Source: Pseudodesulfovibrio hydrargyri
Lineage (GTDB): Bacteria > Desulfobacterota > Desulfovibrionia > Desulfovibrionales > Desulfovibrionaceae
Direction of reading: 5' to 3'
NCBI RefSeq assembly: GCF_001874525.1
Contig: NZ_LKAQ01000001.1
Coordinates: 1 to 64,000, forward strand
Length of the DNA: 64,000 bases
Shown piece by piece: positions 17,025 to 27,165 of the stretch (position 1 is its first letter; each line of letters opens with the position of its first letter). The notes beneath the pieces are model-generated. The model did no database searches. It was not told the DNA's origin and saw nothing but the letters and a program-made list of their open reading frames with translations. The position numbers were made by a program, and so were the translations under genes.

Positions 17025-18263
17025 ATGGACGATCGCGCCCCCGACAACCAGACTGAAAAAAAGACCGGGCTCGATGGATTCCTCAAGGGAATCTATCGGC
17101 CCGGTCCTCTCATTTGCCTGTTCACCCTCGCCTTTCTGGCCCTGGCCGGGCTCGGCTGGATGGTCCTCAACGCCAAGACTCCGCCGCCCCAGGTGATTGC
17201 GCCCGTGGCCGAGGAACGCAAGGCCGAGCCCGACAAGACCCCGGACAAGGTCTATGAAGAGGCCACCTCCGACATGGAGGACCTGGTCAAACAGGCGGAC
17301 CTGGCTTTGATCGAGACCATGCGCGACCTCGACCTCAAGATGCGCGACCTCGACCTGGTGGACGTGGAGCTGCGCAGCTTTGAGGAACGCGGCTACCACT
17401 ACCAGGTCCTCCTGTTCCCCAAGGTCACGGACCGCAACCAATTCCTGGTTACCCTGCGCAAGCGGCTCTACGAGCGACTGCCCGACGCGGTGTTGCTGGA
17501 CAACGGCGACACCGAGGCGGCAATCGAGATCAACGGCGTGCGCACCCACCGGCTCCTGCTCGAGGCCACGCCGCGGATCATCGCCCGGCCCGAGGCCAAG
17601 GGGCCCAAGCTGGTGGTGGTCATCGACGACGTGGGCGAGAACTACGGAGTGCTCAAGGGGCTGGCCGGTCTCGACCTGCCCCTGACCTTCGCGGTCTGGC
17701 CCCATGCCAGCCACACCCGCGAGTGCGTGGAGCTGATCTCCGGGACCCATCACGACCTGCTTGTCCACTTTCCCATGGAGCCCATGGGCTACCCCAAGGT
17801 CAAGCCGGGCGACGACGCCCTGTTCGTATCCATGACCGGCAGCCAGATACGGCAGCGCATCAAGGAGAACCTTGAGCGCATCCCCGAGGCCATCGGCGTG
17901 AACAACCACATGGGCTCACGTTTCACCTCCAACGGGCCGGGCATGGCAGTGGCACTGGCCGAATTCAAGCGCCACGGTCTGTTCTTCCTGGACAGCCTAA
18001 CCTCGGGCAAAAGCGTGGGCCGGGCTACGGCCCAAAACGTGGGCATCCCCTTCTATGAGCGGGACACTTTCCTGGACAACGTCAAGGACGTGAACGCCAT
18101 CCTGCTCCAGTTGCGCAAAACCGAACGGGTTGCCCAGCGGCAGGGCCGGGCCATCGCCATCGGGCACCCCTACCGGCAAACCCTGGCCGCTCTCAAACAG
18201 TGGCAGGACAGCCGGGACACGTCCATTCAGGTCATTCCCTTGTCGAAGCTTCCCACGGAATAG
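17025..18263 (+). CDS. divergent polysaccharide deacetylase family protein (YibQ-like)
   Basis: A 412-aa protein with one N-terminal TM anchor (residues about 27-48), an acidic/Lys-rich linker, a small alpha/beta region to about residue 185, and a divergent polysaccharide deacetylase NodB fold. The fold begins KLVVVIDDVGENYGVLKGL and continues with FAVWPHASHT, HFPMEPMGYP and NNHMGSRFT. Its substrate is unknown; family members sit with envC and ctpA genes and are thought to act on the cell wall. Gap to ctpA is 18 nt. Confidence 0.85.
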   Translation: MDDRAPDNQTEKKTGLDGFLKGIYRPGPLICLFTLAFLALAGLGWMVLNAKTPPPQVIAPVAEERKAEPDKTPDKVYEEATSDMEDLVKQADLALIETMRDLDLKMRDLDLVDVELRSFEERGYHYQVLLFPKVTDRNQFLVTLRKRLYERLPDAVLLDNGDTEAAIEINGVRTHRLLLEATPRIIARPEAKGPKLVVVIDDVGENYGVLKGLAGLDLPLTFAVWPHASHTRECVELISGTHHDLLVHFPMEPMGYPKVKPGDDALFVSMTGSQIRQRIKENLERIPEAIGVNNHMGSRFTSNGPGMAVALAEFKRHGLFFLDSLTSGKSVGRATAQNVGIPFYERDTFLDNVKDVNAILLQLRKTERVAQRQGRAIAIGHPYRQTLAALKQWQDSRDTSIQVIPLSKLPTE

Positions 18264-18652
18264 CCTCTCAGCGAAATTGATTTCGACCCTCGTTCATTGG
18301 CTCGGTGTCCCGGGCCTTAATTATGCCAATTCCCGACGAAAACGGGACGTTTTCTTTAAGACCTAGTTCATTATCCTGAATTTGTTGAAATATTCGAACA
18401 TGCTGATATTGGTATTTGATTATTTCTCGCTATTGTCTAAACAATCTCAAGCAAAATAGGACGAAAAATCCATGGAATCGTTGCCAGCCACCCCCTTGGC
18501 GCGGTATGCGGACGCATAAGGATTTTTGAAATTCGGCCGATAGGAAACTGACGGGACGGCCCGTTTTTTGCTAATTGTTTAGCGACGTTCAATTTTCCGG
18601 CACAGGCCGGTCAAACGGGCCGTGAGATCGGCGAATATGAGGCTTTGTCCAG
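18264..18652 (+). other. 389-nt intergenic region upstream of fliM
   Basis: AT-richer, no gene seen. It contains a TTGTCTAAACAA near-palindrome around 18436, a related GCTAATTGTTTAGC inverted repeat near 18570-18583, and a short terminator-like hairpin at 18551-18569. No clear sigma-28 or sigma-54 promoter was recognised. Confidence 0.4.
18551..18569 (+). terminator. short terminator-like hairpin
   Basis: ACGGG / CCCGT with a 4-nt loop followed by TTTTT. Only 5 bp, and 290 nt from the preceding stop, so weak. Confidence 0.3.
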
Positions 18653-19630
18653 ATGAGCAAAATCCTCGAACAAGATGAAGTTGATGCCCTGCTCCGGGGT
18701 CTTTCCGGTGGGGATGTCGAGACCGAGACCGAGATACCGGAGGACGATACCGGTGTGGTCGCGTTCGACCTGGCCAATCAGGACAGGATCATTCGCGGCC
18801 GCATGCCCGTGCTCGAGATCGTCAACGACCGTTTCGCGCGGTTGTGCACCAACGCGCTGGCCAACACCATGCGCAAGCGGGTCGACATCAACCCCATCTC
18901 CATAGACATGTCCAAATTCGGCGATTTCATGCGTTCCCTGCCGGTGCCGACCTCCATCTCCATCTTCAAGATGGACCCCCTGCGCGGCAATGCCCTGCTG
19001 GTGGTCGACTCCCGCCTGGTCTTCGCCCTGGTCGAGAACTTCTTCGGCGGCGCGGGCAGCCAGCCCAAGGTCGAAGGCCGCGATTTCACGCCCATCGAGC
19101 AGGCCATCGTCGAGCGCGTGGTCAAGATCGCCCTGGCCAACATGGAGGAGTCCTGGAAACCGGTGCATGAGGTCCACGTGGAGATGGTCCGCACCGAGGT
19201 GAACCCCCAGTTCGCCGCCATCGTGCCGCCCTCGGACGTGGTCATCGTGGTCACCTTCGAGGTGGAGCTGGAAAACGCCATCGGCTCACTCATCGTCTGC
19301 CTGCCCTACGCCACCATGGAGCCCATCCGCTCGAAACTGCACGCCTCTTTCCAGTCCGAGCGGCTGGAAGTGGACCACGTCTGGATCAACCGCTTCAAGG
19401 AGCGGCTCATGGAGACGCCCGTGGAAATGGTCGTGCGTCTGGGCCGGACCACCATCTCCGGCCGCCAGCTGCTCTATCTCCAGGAAGGCGACATTATCCT
19501 GCTCGACACCGACGAGGATGAGCTCCTTGAGGCCGAGGTCGAAGGCGTGCGCAAGTTCCAGGGACTGCCCGGCCGGGTCAAGGGCAACAAGTCCTTCAAG
19601 GTCATCAAGGAAGAGGAAATCCGTTTCTGA
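18653..19630 (+). CDS. fliM: flagellar motor switch protein FliM
   Basis: FliM, 325 aa, is part of the flagellar C-ring and receives CheY-P to switch rotation. The N-terminal ILEQDEVDALLRG is the CheY-P binding motif. The CheC-like middle domain (about 45-235) and the C-terminal SpoA/FliN-like domain (from about 250, VRLGRTTISGRQLLYLQEGD) complete it. Length is normal. It is monocistronic here, with a strong terminator and no other flagellar gene in the window. Confidence 0.96.
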   Translation: MSKILEQDEVDALLRGLSGGDVETETEIPEDDTGVVAFDLANQDRIIRGRMPVLEIVNDRFARLCTNALANTMRKRVDINPISIDMSKFGDFMRSLPVPTSISIFKMDPLRGNALLVVDSRLVFALVENFFGGAGSQPKVEGRDFTPIEQAIVERVVKIALANMEESWKPVHEVHVEMVRTEVNPQFAAIVPPSDVVIVVTFEVELENAIGSLIVCLPYATMEPIRSKLHASFQSERLEVDHVWINRFKERLMETPVEMVVRLGRTTISGRQLLYLQEGDIILLDTDEDELLEAEVEGVRKFQGLPGRVKGNKSFKVIKEEEIRF

Positions 19631-19654
19631 TCCCGTCCGTTTGAAAAGCGTTTC

Positions 19655-19681
19655 AAAGAGCCGCCCCGTGCGGCTCTTTTT
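19655..19681 (+). terminator. fliM terminator
   Basis: A 10-bp stem (AAAGAGCCGC / GCGGCTCTTT) with 5-nt loop CCCGT and a T tract, about 25 nt after the fliM stop. Confidence 0.88.
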
Positions 19682-19714
19682 ATCTAAAACAACTAACGAA
19701 ATAATAAGATGAAT

Positions 19715-19906
19715 GCCGCTTCGCGGCGATTTTCGGGTGGCTTCGCCTTGATTCGCCCCGTCCTGGGGCTCACCCCTTCAGGGTGCCGGAAAGACCGGCG
19801 TCCAAATCCGCTGTCCTGCGGATTTGTCGGCTGGCAACGGCAGATCTTGGCGAGTCTTCGAGCCCTATAAATGGCGGCGGAGGCCGAGTTCGCACCCTTG
19901 CATCCC
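19715..19906 (+). repeat. intergenic repeat element, copy B (interrupted), in the leader of the ABC transporter
   Basis: Carries the same GCCGCTTCGCGGCGAT and TTCGCACCCTTGCATCCC blocks as copy A, but with about 158 nt between them instead of 31. The insert holds an 8-bp perfect hairpin AAATCCGC / GCGGATTT near 19803-19824 and a GGGGCTCACCCC-type stretch. No gene was seen in the whole 19682-20035 gap; no clear promoter either. Confidence 0.5.
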
Positions 19907-20035
19907 GTTTATGCGCCTTTGGCGCGGGCAGGCGATTTTGTTTGTTGGTTTATTCCCAAATCAAAATGCCTTGACGAAAAGTGGACCAGACGGTCAAAGT
20001 CCTCTTTTGAAAAGCACTTCGAGGAGGATTTTCCC

Positions 20036-20986
20036 ATGAAAAAGATATTGTTGTTCCTGGCGGCCGCCCTGCTGGTTGCCTCCACCGCCTTTGCAGGCAA
20101 GAAGTACGTCATCTCCGTGACCCAGATCGTGGAGCACCCGGCCTTGGACGCCATGCGCCAGGGGGTGGCCGACCGTCTCAAGGAAAAGGGCATCGACTTC
20201 GACTACAACGTGCACAACGCCCAGAACAACATGGCCACCAATACCCAGATCGTCGGCCAGATCATCGGCGAGCGGCCCGACGTGGTCCTGGCCATCGCCA
20301 CCCCCGGAGCCCAGGCCTGCGCCCAGAAGATACATGACACCCCCATCGTCTTCACCGGCGTAACCGATCCCGTCACCGCCGGGCTGGTCAAGGACCTCCA
20401 AAACACGGGAGCCCGCAACATCACCGGCATGTCCGACTTCAGCCCCATCGACAGGCAGGTGGCCCTGATCCGCGAGCTCGTGCCGAACGTCAAGACCATC
20501 GGCATCATCTACAACTCGGGCGAGCCCAACGCCGTGCCCATCCTGAAGGCCCTGAAGCGAGAGGCGGCCAAGCTCGGCATCAACGTGGAGGAGGCGACCA
20601 TCTCCAACTCCAGCGGCGTGTACCAGGCGGCCAAGAGCCTTGTCGGCCGGTGCGACGCGGTCTACGTGGGCACTGACAACACCGTGGTCTCGGCCCTCGA
20701 GTCCGCCGTGAAGGTCTGCGAAAACAACAAGCTGCCGCTCATCGTCGGCGACGTGGACTCCGTGGCGCGCGGGGCCATCGCGGCCGAGGCCGTGGATTAT
20801 TACAAGATGGGACTGCAGACCGGCGACATGATCGCCCGCATCCTGGTGGACGGTGCCAAGCCCGCCGATATGCCTGTGGAGTTCCTCGATGATCTCAGCC
20901 TGCACGTTAACATGAAGGCGGCAAAGGCCATGGGCGTGACCGTGCCGCAGTCCGTGCTCGACCGGGCCGACAAGGTCCTTGAGTAG
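20036..20986 (+). CDS. ABC transporter substrate-binding protein (TrpX family)
   Basis: A 316-aa periplasmic binding protein of the ABC_sub_bind family. Signal peptide MKKILLFLAAALLVASTAFA is followed by the Leu/Ile/Val-like Venus-flytrap fold (YVISVTQIVEHPALDA, VVLAIATPGAQ, IVFTGVTDPVTAGLV, GIIYNSGEPN, AVYVGTDNTV). The family is linked to tryptophan or tyrosine uptake in TrpXYZ systems; the exact ligand is not evident. ATG 20036 is chosen because GAGGAGG precedes it by about 10 nt and the signal peptide starts there. Confidence 0.88.
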   Translation: MKKILLFLAAALLVASTAFAGKKYVISVTQIVEHPALDAMRQGVADRLKEKGIDFDYNVHNAQNNMATNTQIVGQIIGERPDVVLAIATPGAQACAQKIHDTPIVFTGVTDPVTAGLVKDLQNTGARNITGMSDFSPIDRQVALIRELVPNVKTIGIIYNSGEPNAVPILKALKREAAKLGINVEEATISNSSGVYQAAKSLVGRCDAVYVGTDNTVVSALESAVKVCENNKLPLIVGDVDSVARGAIAAEAVDYYKMGLQTGDMIARILVDGAKPADMPVEFLDDLSLHVNMKAAKAMGVTVPQSVLDRADKVLE

Positions 20987-21027
20987 ACGCGAAACGCATT
21001 TGCCAATCGTGCCCATAAACGATACAA

Positions 21028-21056
21028 GGCGCGTTGCTTCATCAACGCGCCTTTTT
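21028..21056 (+). terminator. intra-operon terminator between binding protein and permease genes
   Basis: GGCGCGTTG / CAACGCGCC, 6-nt loop, followed by five T. It lies 41 nt after the binding-protein stop and 57 nt before the permease start. It probably lets most transcripts end after the binding protein, which is needed in excess. Confidence 0.8.
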
Positions 21057-21112
21057 CGTTTCTCGCCGGACCGCCAGCAAGGGCCCGGCTCGGCAACCAT
21101 TAGGATTAGTAC

Positions 21113-22012
21113 ATGACTCTCTACGCTTTTTTCGGCGCCATCGAACAGGGGTTCGCCTACGGCCTCATGGTCATCGGCGTGTACCTGACCTTCCGGGTGC
21201 TCGATTTCCCGGATCTCACCGTGGACGGCAGCCTGCCGCTGGGCGCGGCCGTCTCGGCCGTGGCCATCACCTCGGGCTATTCCCCGCTCCTGGCCATCTT
21301 CATGGCCGCCGGTGCCGGGTTCCTGGCCGGGGCTGCCACCGGCATCCTGAACACCAAGTTCAAGATCCTCCACCTGCTCGCCTCCATCCTGACCATGATC
21401 GCGCTCTACTCCATCAACCTGCGCATCATGGGACGGCCCAACATGGCCCTGCTTGGCCAGGACACCGTGGTGGACTGGTTCGTGGATTTCACCAACATGC
21501 TGCCCCAGCACTCCACTCCGCTGCTCTTCGGCCTGATCTGCTTTGCCGTGGTCATCGTGCTCATCTGGTTCCTGCACACCGAGATCGGCCTGGCCTTCCT
21601 GGCCACGGGCGACAACAAGCAGATGATCACCAGCCAGGGCGTGAACACCGACAACGTCATCATCTTCGGCGTGGGACTGTCCAACGCTCTGGTGGCTGCC
21701 TCCGGGGCCCTGGTGGCCCAGAATCAGGGCGCGGCCGACGTGAACATGGGCGTGGGCTCCATCGTCGCGGGTCTGGCCTCGGTCATCGTCGGAGAGACCG
21801 TGTTCGGGGACAAGACCATCACCCGCGCGCTCATAGCCGCCCTGCTCGGTTCGGTGCTCTACCGCGTGGCCATCGGCCTGGCGCTCGGCCTCAAGCTCGG
21901 CTCGTTTGCCATCACCCCCAGCGACCTGAACCTGATCACCGCCATCCTGGTGGTCTTCGCCCTGGTCATGCCCAAGATGAAACGCCAGTTCCTGGCCGGG
22001 AGGTCCAAATGA
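21113..22012 (+). CDS. ABC transporter permease (TrpY family)
   Basis: A 299-aa integral membrane permease of the branched-chain amino-acid/ribose permease superfamily with 8-9 TM segments. Motifs include GVYLTFRVLDFPDLTVDGSL near the N-terminus, typical of the TrpXYZ-like group, and GLASVIVGETVFG before the last third. It forms the membrane channel for the adjacent binding protein and ATPase. Its TGA stop overlaps the ATPase start (ATGA). Confidence 0.88.
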   Translation: MTLYAFFGAIEQGFAYGLMVIGVYLTFRVLDFPDLTVDGSLPLGAAVSAVAITSGYSPLLAIFMAAGAGFLAGAATGILNTKFKILHLLASILTMIALYSINLRIMGRPNMALLGQDTVVDWFVDFTNMLPQHSTPLLFGLICFAVVIVLIWFLHTEIGLAFLATGDNKQMITSQGVNTDNVIIFGVGLSNALVAASGALVAQNQGAADVNMGVGSIVAGLASVIVGETVFGDKTITRALIAALLGSVLYRVAIGLALGLKLGSFAITPSDLNLITAILVVFALVMPKMKRQFLAGRSK

Positions 22013-22803
22013 TCTCCATTTCCAACATCACCAAGGCGTTCAACCGGGGCGACGTCAACGAGGTCGCCGCACTCAACGGCGTGAACCTCGAGGTCAAGGA
22101 CGGCGACTTCATCACCATCATCGGCTCCAACGGCGCAGGCAAGTCCACCTTCCTCAACGCCCTGGCCGGCTCCTTTCCCGTGGATTCGGGCAAGATCGTC
22201 CTGGACGACCTGGACATCACCAAGTGGCCGGAACACAAGCGCGCCTCGCTCGTCGGCCGGGTCTTCCAAGACCCCTTGCTCGGCACCTGCGGCGGGGCCA
22301 CCATCGAGCAGAACCTGGCCATGGCCAACAAGCGCGGCAAGTTCCGCGGGCTGTCCTGGGGCGTCAAGGGGAAGGAACGCGAGTTCTTCCGGGAAAAGCT
22401 GGCCATCCTCGGCCTCGGCCTCGAGGACCGGCTCAAGTCCCACACCGGCCTGCTCTCCGGCGGCCAGCGCCAGGCCCTGACCATGCTCATGGCCACCCTG
22501 GTCCGCCCCCGCCTGCTGCTGCTCGACGAGCACACCGCCGCCCTGGACCCCAAGACCGCGGGCATGGTCCTGGACCTGACCGACGAGATCGTCGGCTCGC
22601 TCAACCTGACCACCCTCATGGTCACCCACAACATGAAGCAGGCCATCACCCTGGGCAACCGGCTGATCATGTTCCACCGGGGACAGGTGGTCCTGGACAT
22701 CGACGGCGAGGAAAAGAAAAATCTCAAGGTTGAGGACCTCTTGGAGCGTTTCTCGCGCCTGCGCGGGGACGAGGGGGTTTCCGACCGGATGTTGTTGGGT
22801 TGA
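22009..22803 (+). CDS. ABC transporter ATP-binding protein (TrpZ family)
   Basis: A 264-aa ATPase. Walker A is GSNGAGKSTFLNAL, signature LSGGQRQALTML, Walker B LLLLDEHTAALDPKT (His after the Walker B Glu is usual in this group), and the switch His is in VTHNMKQA. ATG 22009 overlaps the permease stop, so the two proteins are translationally coupled; the much longer open frame upstream is antiparallel noise over the permease. Confidence 0.92.
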   Translation: MISISNITKAFNRGDVNEVAALNGVNLEVKDGDFITIIGSNGAGKSTFLNALAGSFPVDSGKIVLDDLDITKWPEHKRASLVGRVFQDPLLGTCGGATIEQNLAMANKRGKFRGLSWGVKGKEREFFREKLAILGLGLEDRLKSHTGLLSGGQRQALTMLMATLVRPRLLLLDEHTAALDPKTAGMVLDLTDEIVGSLNLTTLMVTHNMKQAITLGNRLIMFHRGQVVLDIDGEEKKNLKVEDLLERFSRLRGDEGVSDRMLLG

Positions 22804-22829
22804 GGCCGGTGCGGGCCGCGATCCATATG

Positions 22830-22857
22830 CTGGCAAATTGCTGCCGACACGTATAAG
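22830..22857 (+). promoter_or_regulatory. candidate promoter of ndk-proC
   Basis: CTGGCA (22830-22835), 16-nt spacer, TATAAG (22852-22857), 27 nt before the ndk start. Confidence 0.4.
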
Positions 22858-22883
22858 ACAGTAACAGACAAACGGAGGCATCC

Positions 22884-23306
22884 ATGGCAATCGAAAAGAC
22901 CTTTTCCATCATCAAGCCCGATGCGGTCAAACGCGGCCTCATCGCCGAGATCCTGAAAATGATCACCGACTCCGGCCTCAAGATCAAAGGCATGAAGATG
23001 ATCCACATGGACCGCGCCCAGGCCGAGGGCTTCTACGCGGTGCACAAGGAACGCCCTTTCTTCGGCGAGCTGGTGGACTACATGATTTCCGGCCCGGTGG
23101 TGGTCTCCTGCCTTGAAGGCGAGAACGCCATCGAAAAATACCGTGTCCTCATGGGCGCGACCAATCCGGCCCAGGCCGCTCCGGGCACCATCCGTGCCGC
23201 CTACGGCCTGGACATCCAGAACAACTCCTGCCACGGTTCCGACGGTCCCGACACCGCCAAGACCGAGGTGGCATACTTCTTCAACGACGACGAGCTGGTG
23301 GGATAA
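22884..23306 (+). CDS. ndk: nucleoside diphosphate kinase
   Basis: NDK, 140 aa, moves the gamma phosphate of ATP to other nucleoside diphosphates through a phospho-His intermediate. The N-terminal [12 protein letters not shown] motif and the active site [10 protein letters not shown] (usual form NIVHGSDS) are present. ATG preceded by GGAGGCATCC. The stop overlaps the proC start (TAATG). Confidence 0.96.
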   Translation: MAIEKTFSIIKPDAVKRGLIAEILKMITDSGLKIKGMKMIHMDRAQAEGFYAVHKERPFFGELVDYMISGPVVVSCLEGENAIEKYRVLMGATNPAQAAPGTIRAAYGLDIQNNSCHGSDGPDTAKTEVAYFFNDDELVG

Positions 23307-24109
23307 TGACAAAGAAAATCGGGTTCATAGGCGTAGGCAACATGGGGTCGGCCATAGTCAAGGGGCTGGCCTCGCGAGACGACATCGAACTGCACGGGGC
23401 GGACTTCAACAAGGCCAACCTCGAACGGCTCAACAAGGAACACGGGCTCATCATCCACGAGAGCGCGACCGACCTGGCCAAGGCGTGCGATTACATCGTC
23501 CTGGCCGTCAAGCCGCAGCACGCCGAACCCGTGGTCAAGGAGTTGACGCCCGTGCTCGACATGGGCAAATGCCTGACCGCCATCTGCGCGGGCATCCCCC
23601 TGTCCACCTACGAGGAATGGACCGAGGACCGCTGCCCCGTGGTGCGCATCATGCCCAACACCCCGGCTCTGGTCGGCCTTGGAGTGTCGGCCATCTGCCT
23701 GGACAACCATAACCTGACCGAGGACATGAAGGCGTTCGTGCCCGAACTCTTCGCCTCCATCGGCCAGACGCACGTGCTGCCGGAAAAGCTCTTCGACGCT
23801 TTCACCGGCGTGATCGGCTCCGGCCCGGCCTACGTCTTCTACTTCATGGAAGCCATGATCGAGTCCGGCGTGGCCCTGGGGTTGACCCGGCCGCAGAGCG
23901 TGGAAATGGTCAAGGGGTTGTTCCTGGGTTCCGCCACCATGGCCGACCAGAGCGAACACTCCGTGTCCGAACTGCGCGAAATGGTCACCTCCCCCGGTGG
24001 GACCACCATTCGCGCGCTCATGCACTTCGATAGGCAGGCCCTCAAAGGCGACATCATCGACGGCGTCTTCGAGTCCTACTACCGCAGCATCGAACTCGGC
24101 GACCAATAG
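23306..24109 (+). CDS. proC: pyrroline-5-carboxylate reductase
   Basis: ProC, 267 aa, makes proline by NAD(P)H reduction of pyrroline-5-carboxylate. N-terminal Rossmann motif IGFIGVGNMGSAIVKGL, then VLAVKPQ, RIMPNTPALVG and the C-terminal signature SPGGTTIRALMHFD. Complete, normal length. Coupled to ndk by a 1-nt overlap, although the two functions are not in one pathway. Confidence 0.95.
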   Translation: MTKKIGFIGVGNMGSAIVKGLASRDDIELHGADFNKANLERLNKEHGLIIHESATDLAKACDYIVLAVKPQHAEPVVKELTPVLDMGKCLTAICAGIPLSTYEEWTEDRCPVVRIMPNTPALVGLGVSAICLDNHNLTEDMKAFVPELFASIGQTHVLPEKLFDAFTGVIGSGPAYVFYFMEAMIESGVALGLTRPQSVEMVKGLFLGSATMADQSEHSVSELREMVTSPGGTTIRALMHFDRQALKGDIIDGVFESYYRSIELGDQ

Positions 24110-24120
24110 AGAATAGACTC

Positions 24121-24400
24121 GGGGGGAGGGGGGAGAAAACCCTTTGAAAAGGGTTCTTCTCCCCTCTCCCCCCGTACCCCCCACCCCCCTCTTTCCCAAA
24201 CTTTTTGTGTGCCTTCGGCAAGGGCGTGCGTCAGTGGATGCGCGTCTTCTTTTGTATGCAAAAGAGCCGCAGAGCAGCAGGGACAATGCCGCCCTCCGCA
24301 CTTCGCGAAGCGACACAAAAAGTTTTGAAAAAGGGAGGGATGGGGGGTTCGGGGGAAGGGAGGGAAAAACTTTCTCAAAAGTTTTTCCCTCCCTTCCCCC
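24121..24400. repeat. structured intergenic element with two long hairpins between convergent genes
   Basis: This 300-nt gap between proC and cbiB holds no gene. 24121-24173 folds into a stem of about 21 bp (one bulge, one mismatch). 24351-24400 folds into a perfect 23-bp stem with loop CTCA. A third inverted repeat, AAACTTTTTGTGT at 24198-24210 versus ACACAAAAAGTTTT at 24313-24326, encloses the middle. Arms are strictly purine-rich on one side and pyrimidine-rich on the other. They probably act as bidirectional terminators for proC and cbiB, but are unusually long. Confidence 0.65.
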
Positions 24401-24409
24401 GATTCGCCA

Positions 24410-25363
24410 TCAGGCGAACAATAGCCGAATCAATCCGAGCACCGGGATGAGCACGCAGGCGGCCAGGGTTCCAGTCTTTGCGGCTAGCCTGAACAGCTTG
24501 CGGAGCTTGGCGCGATCCCAGTCGGCTCCTTTCGGGCCGAGCACCGGCTTGTCCTTGACCTTTCCGAAATAGACCGTGGGGCCGCCCATCTGCGCTTCCA
24601 GGAGCCAAGCCGCTGCGGCCATGGGCCAGCCCGCATTCGGGCTTTCCATCTTGCGGGCGTCGTCGCGGTAGCGTCCACGGGCCGTTGCAGCCTTGAGGCC
24701 GAGCCGCTTGCCGACCAGGAACAGAAAAAAGGCGGTCAGCCGGGCCGGAATCCAGGCCAGGACGTCGTCGGTTTTGGCCGCGCCCTGTCCGAGCCGGATG
24801 TAACGGTCCGTGCGGTAGCCCCACATGGAGTCCATGGTGGAGACCACCTTGTAGGCCCACAGACCGCCGGGGCCGAGAAGCGCGAGGTAGAACAGGGGAG
24901 CGGTGAAGCCGTCGTTGAGGTTCTCGCTGACCGTCTCGGCCAGGGTGCGGCGGACGGCGGGCGCGTCGAGTGCGGCGGTCTCGCGGCTGACGAGCATCGA
25001 CAGGGCCTTACGCGCGCCGGGCAGATCTCCGGAGTCGAGGAGTCCGGCAACCCGGCGGGCGTCCTTGAGCAGGCAGCCCAGGGCCAGGCCCGCGTAGGCG
25101 AAATACACGGCCAGAAGCGGGCCGAGATAGCGGATGGACGTGAGTTCGGCCACGACGAACCAAGCCGCCCAGGCGAAGAGGAGCACGGCCCCCCACCCCG
25201 CAAGGCGGAGATTGACGCTCGTACGGCGAACGGCCGCCTCGAAGAGGTCGAGCCCCTTGCCGATGAGTCGGACCGGGTGCGGCCAGTTGGCCGGGTCGCC
25301 GACGAGGCGGTCCAGGACAACGGCCAGCGCGGGGATGAGAAAGACGGCTGCGGGATGTTCCAT
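24410..25363 (-). CDS. cbiB: adenosylcobinamide-phosphate synthase (CbiB/CobD)
   Basis: A 317-aa membrane protein of cobalamin synthesis that attaches the aminopropanol arm to adenosylcobyric acid. Family motifs: LDRLVGDPANWPHPVRLIG at the N-terminus, AETVSENLNDGFTAPLFY near residue 150, MDSMWGYRTDRY near 190 and SPNAGWPMAAAAW near 250. Four to five TM segments. ATG 25363 is used; an upstream TTG (25372) lies inside the rpoD terminator T tract. No other cobalamin gene is in the window. Confidence 0.9.
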   Translation of the reverse strand: MEHPAAVFLIPALAVVLDRLVGDPANWPHPVRLIGKGLDLFEAAVRRTSVNLRLAGWGAVLLFAWAAWFVVAELTSIRYLGPLLAVYFAYAGLALGCLLKDARRVAGLLDSGDLPGARKALSMLVSRETAALDAPAVRRTLAETVSENLNDGFTAPLFYLALLGPGGLWAYKVVSTMDSMWGYRTDRYIRLGQGAAKTDDVLAWIPARLTAFFLFLVGKRLGLKAATARGRYRDDARKMESPNAGWPMAAAAWLLEAQMGGPTVYFGKVKDKPVLGPKGADWDRAKLRKLFRLAAKTGTLAACVLIPVLGLIRLLFA

Positions 25364-25370
25364 TGGATAC

Positions 25371-25404
25371 AAAAAGGGCCGGGAAGAGATGCTCTTCCCG
25401 GCCC
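25371..25404 (-). terminator. terminator of the rpsU-rpoD operon
   Basis: A perfect 13-bp stem (GGGCCGGGAAGAG / CTCTTCCCGGCCC) with 3-nt loop, followed on the minus strand by TTTTTG. It ends only about 8 nt before the cbiB ATG. Confidence 0.9.
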
Positions 25405-25413
25405 TGATGGTCT

Positions 25414-27151
<1,738 letters not shown>

Positions 27152-27165
<14 letters not shown>

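Noticed and set aside
20973..22012. Long upstream extension of the TrpZ-type ATPase frame
   Set aside because: The extension covers the permease gene in another frame and is Arg/His-rich; the ATG at 22009 with an ATGA overlap is the sensible start.
22840..22857. Possible sigma-54 promoter (TGGCAAATTGCT) upstream of ndk
   Set aside because: The GG and GC elements are 6 bp apart instead of 10, so the spacing excludes sigma-54; a sigma-70 reading was kept.
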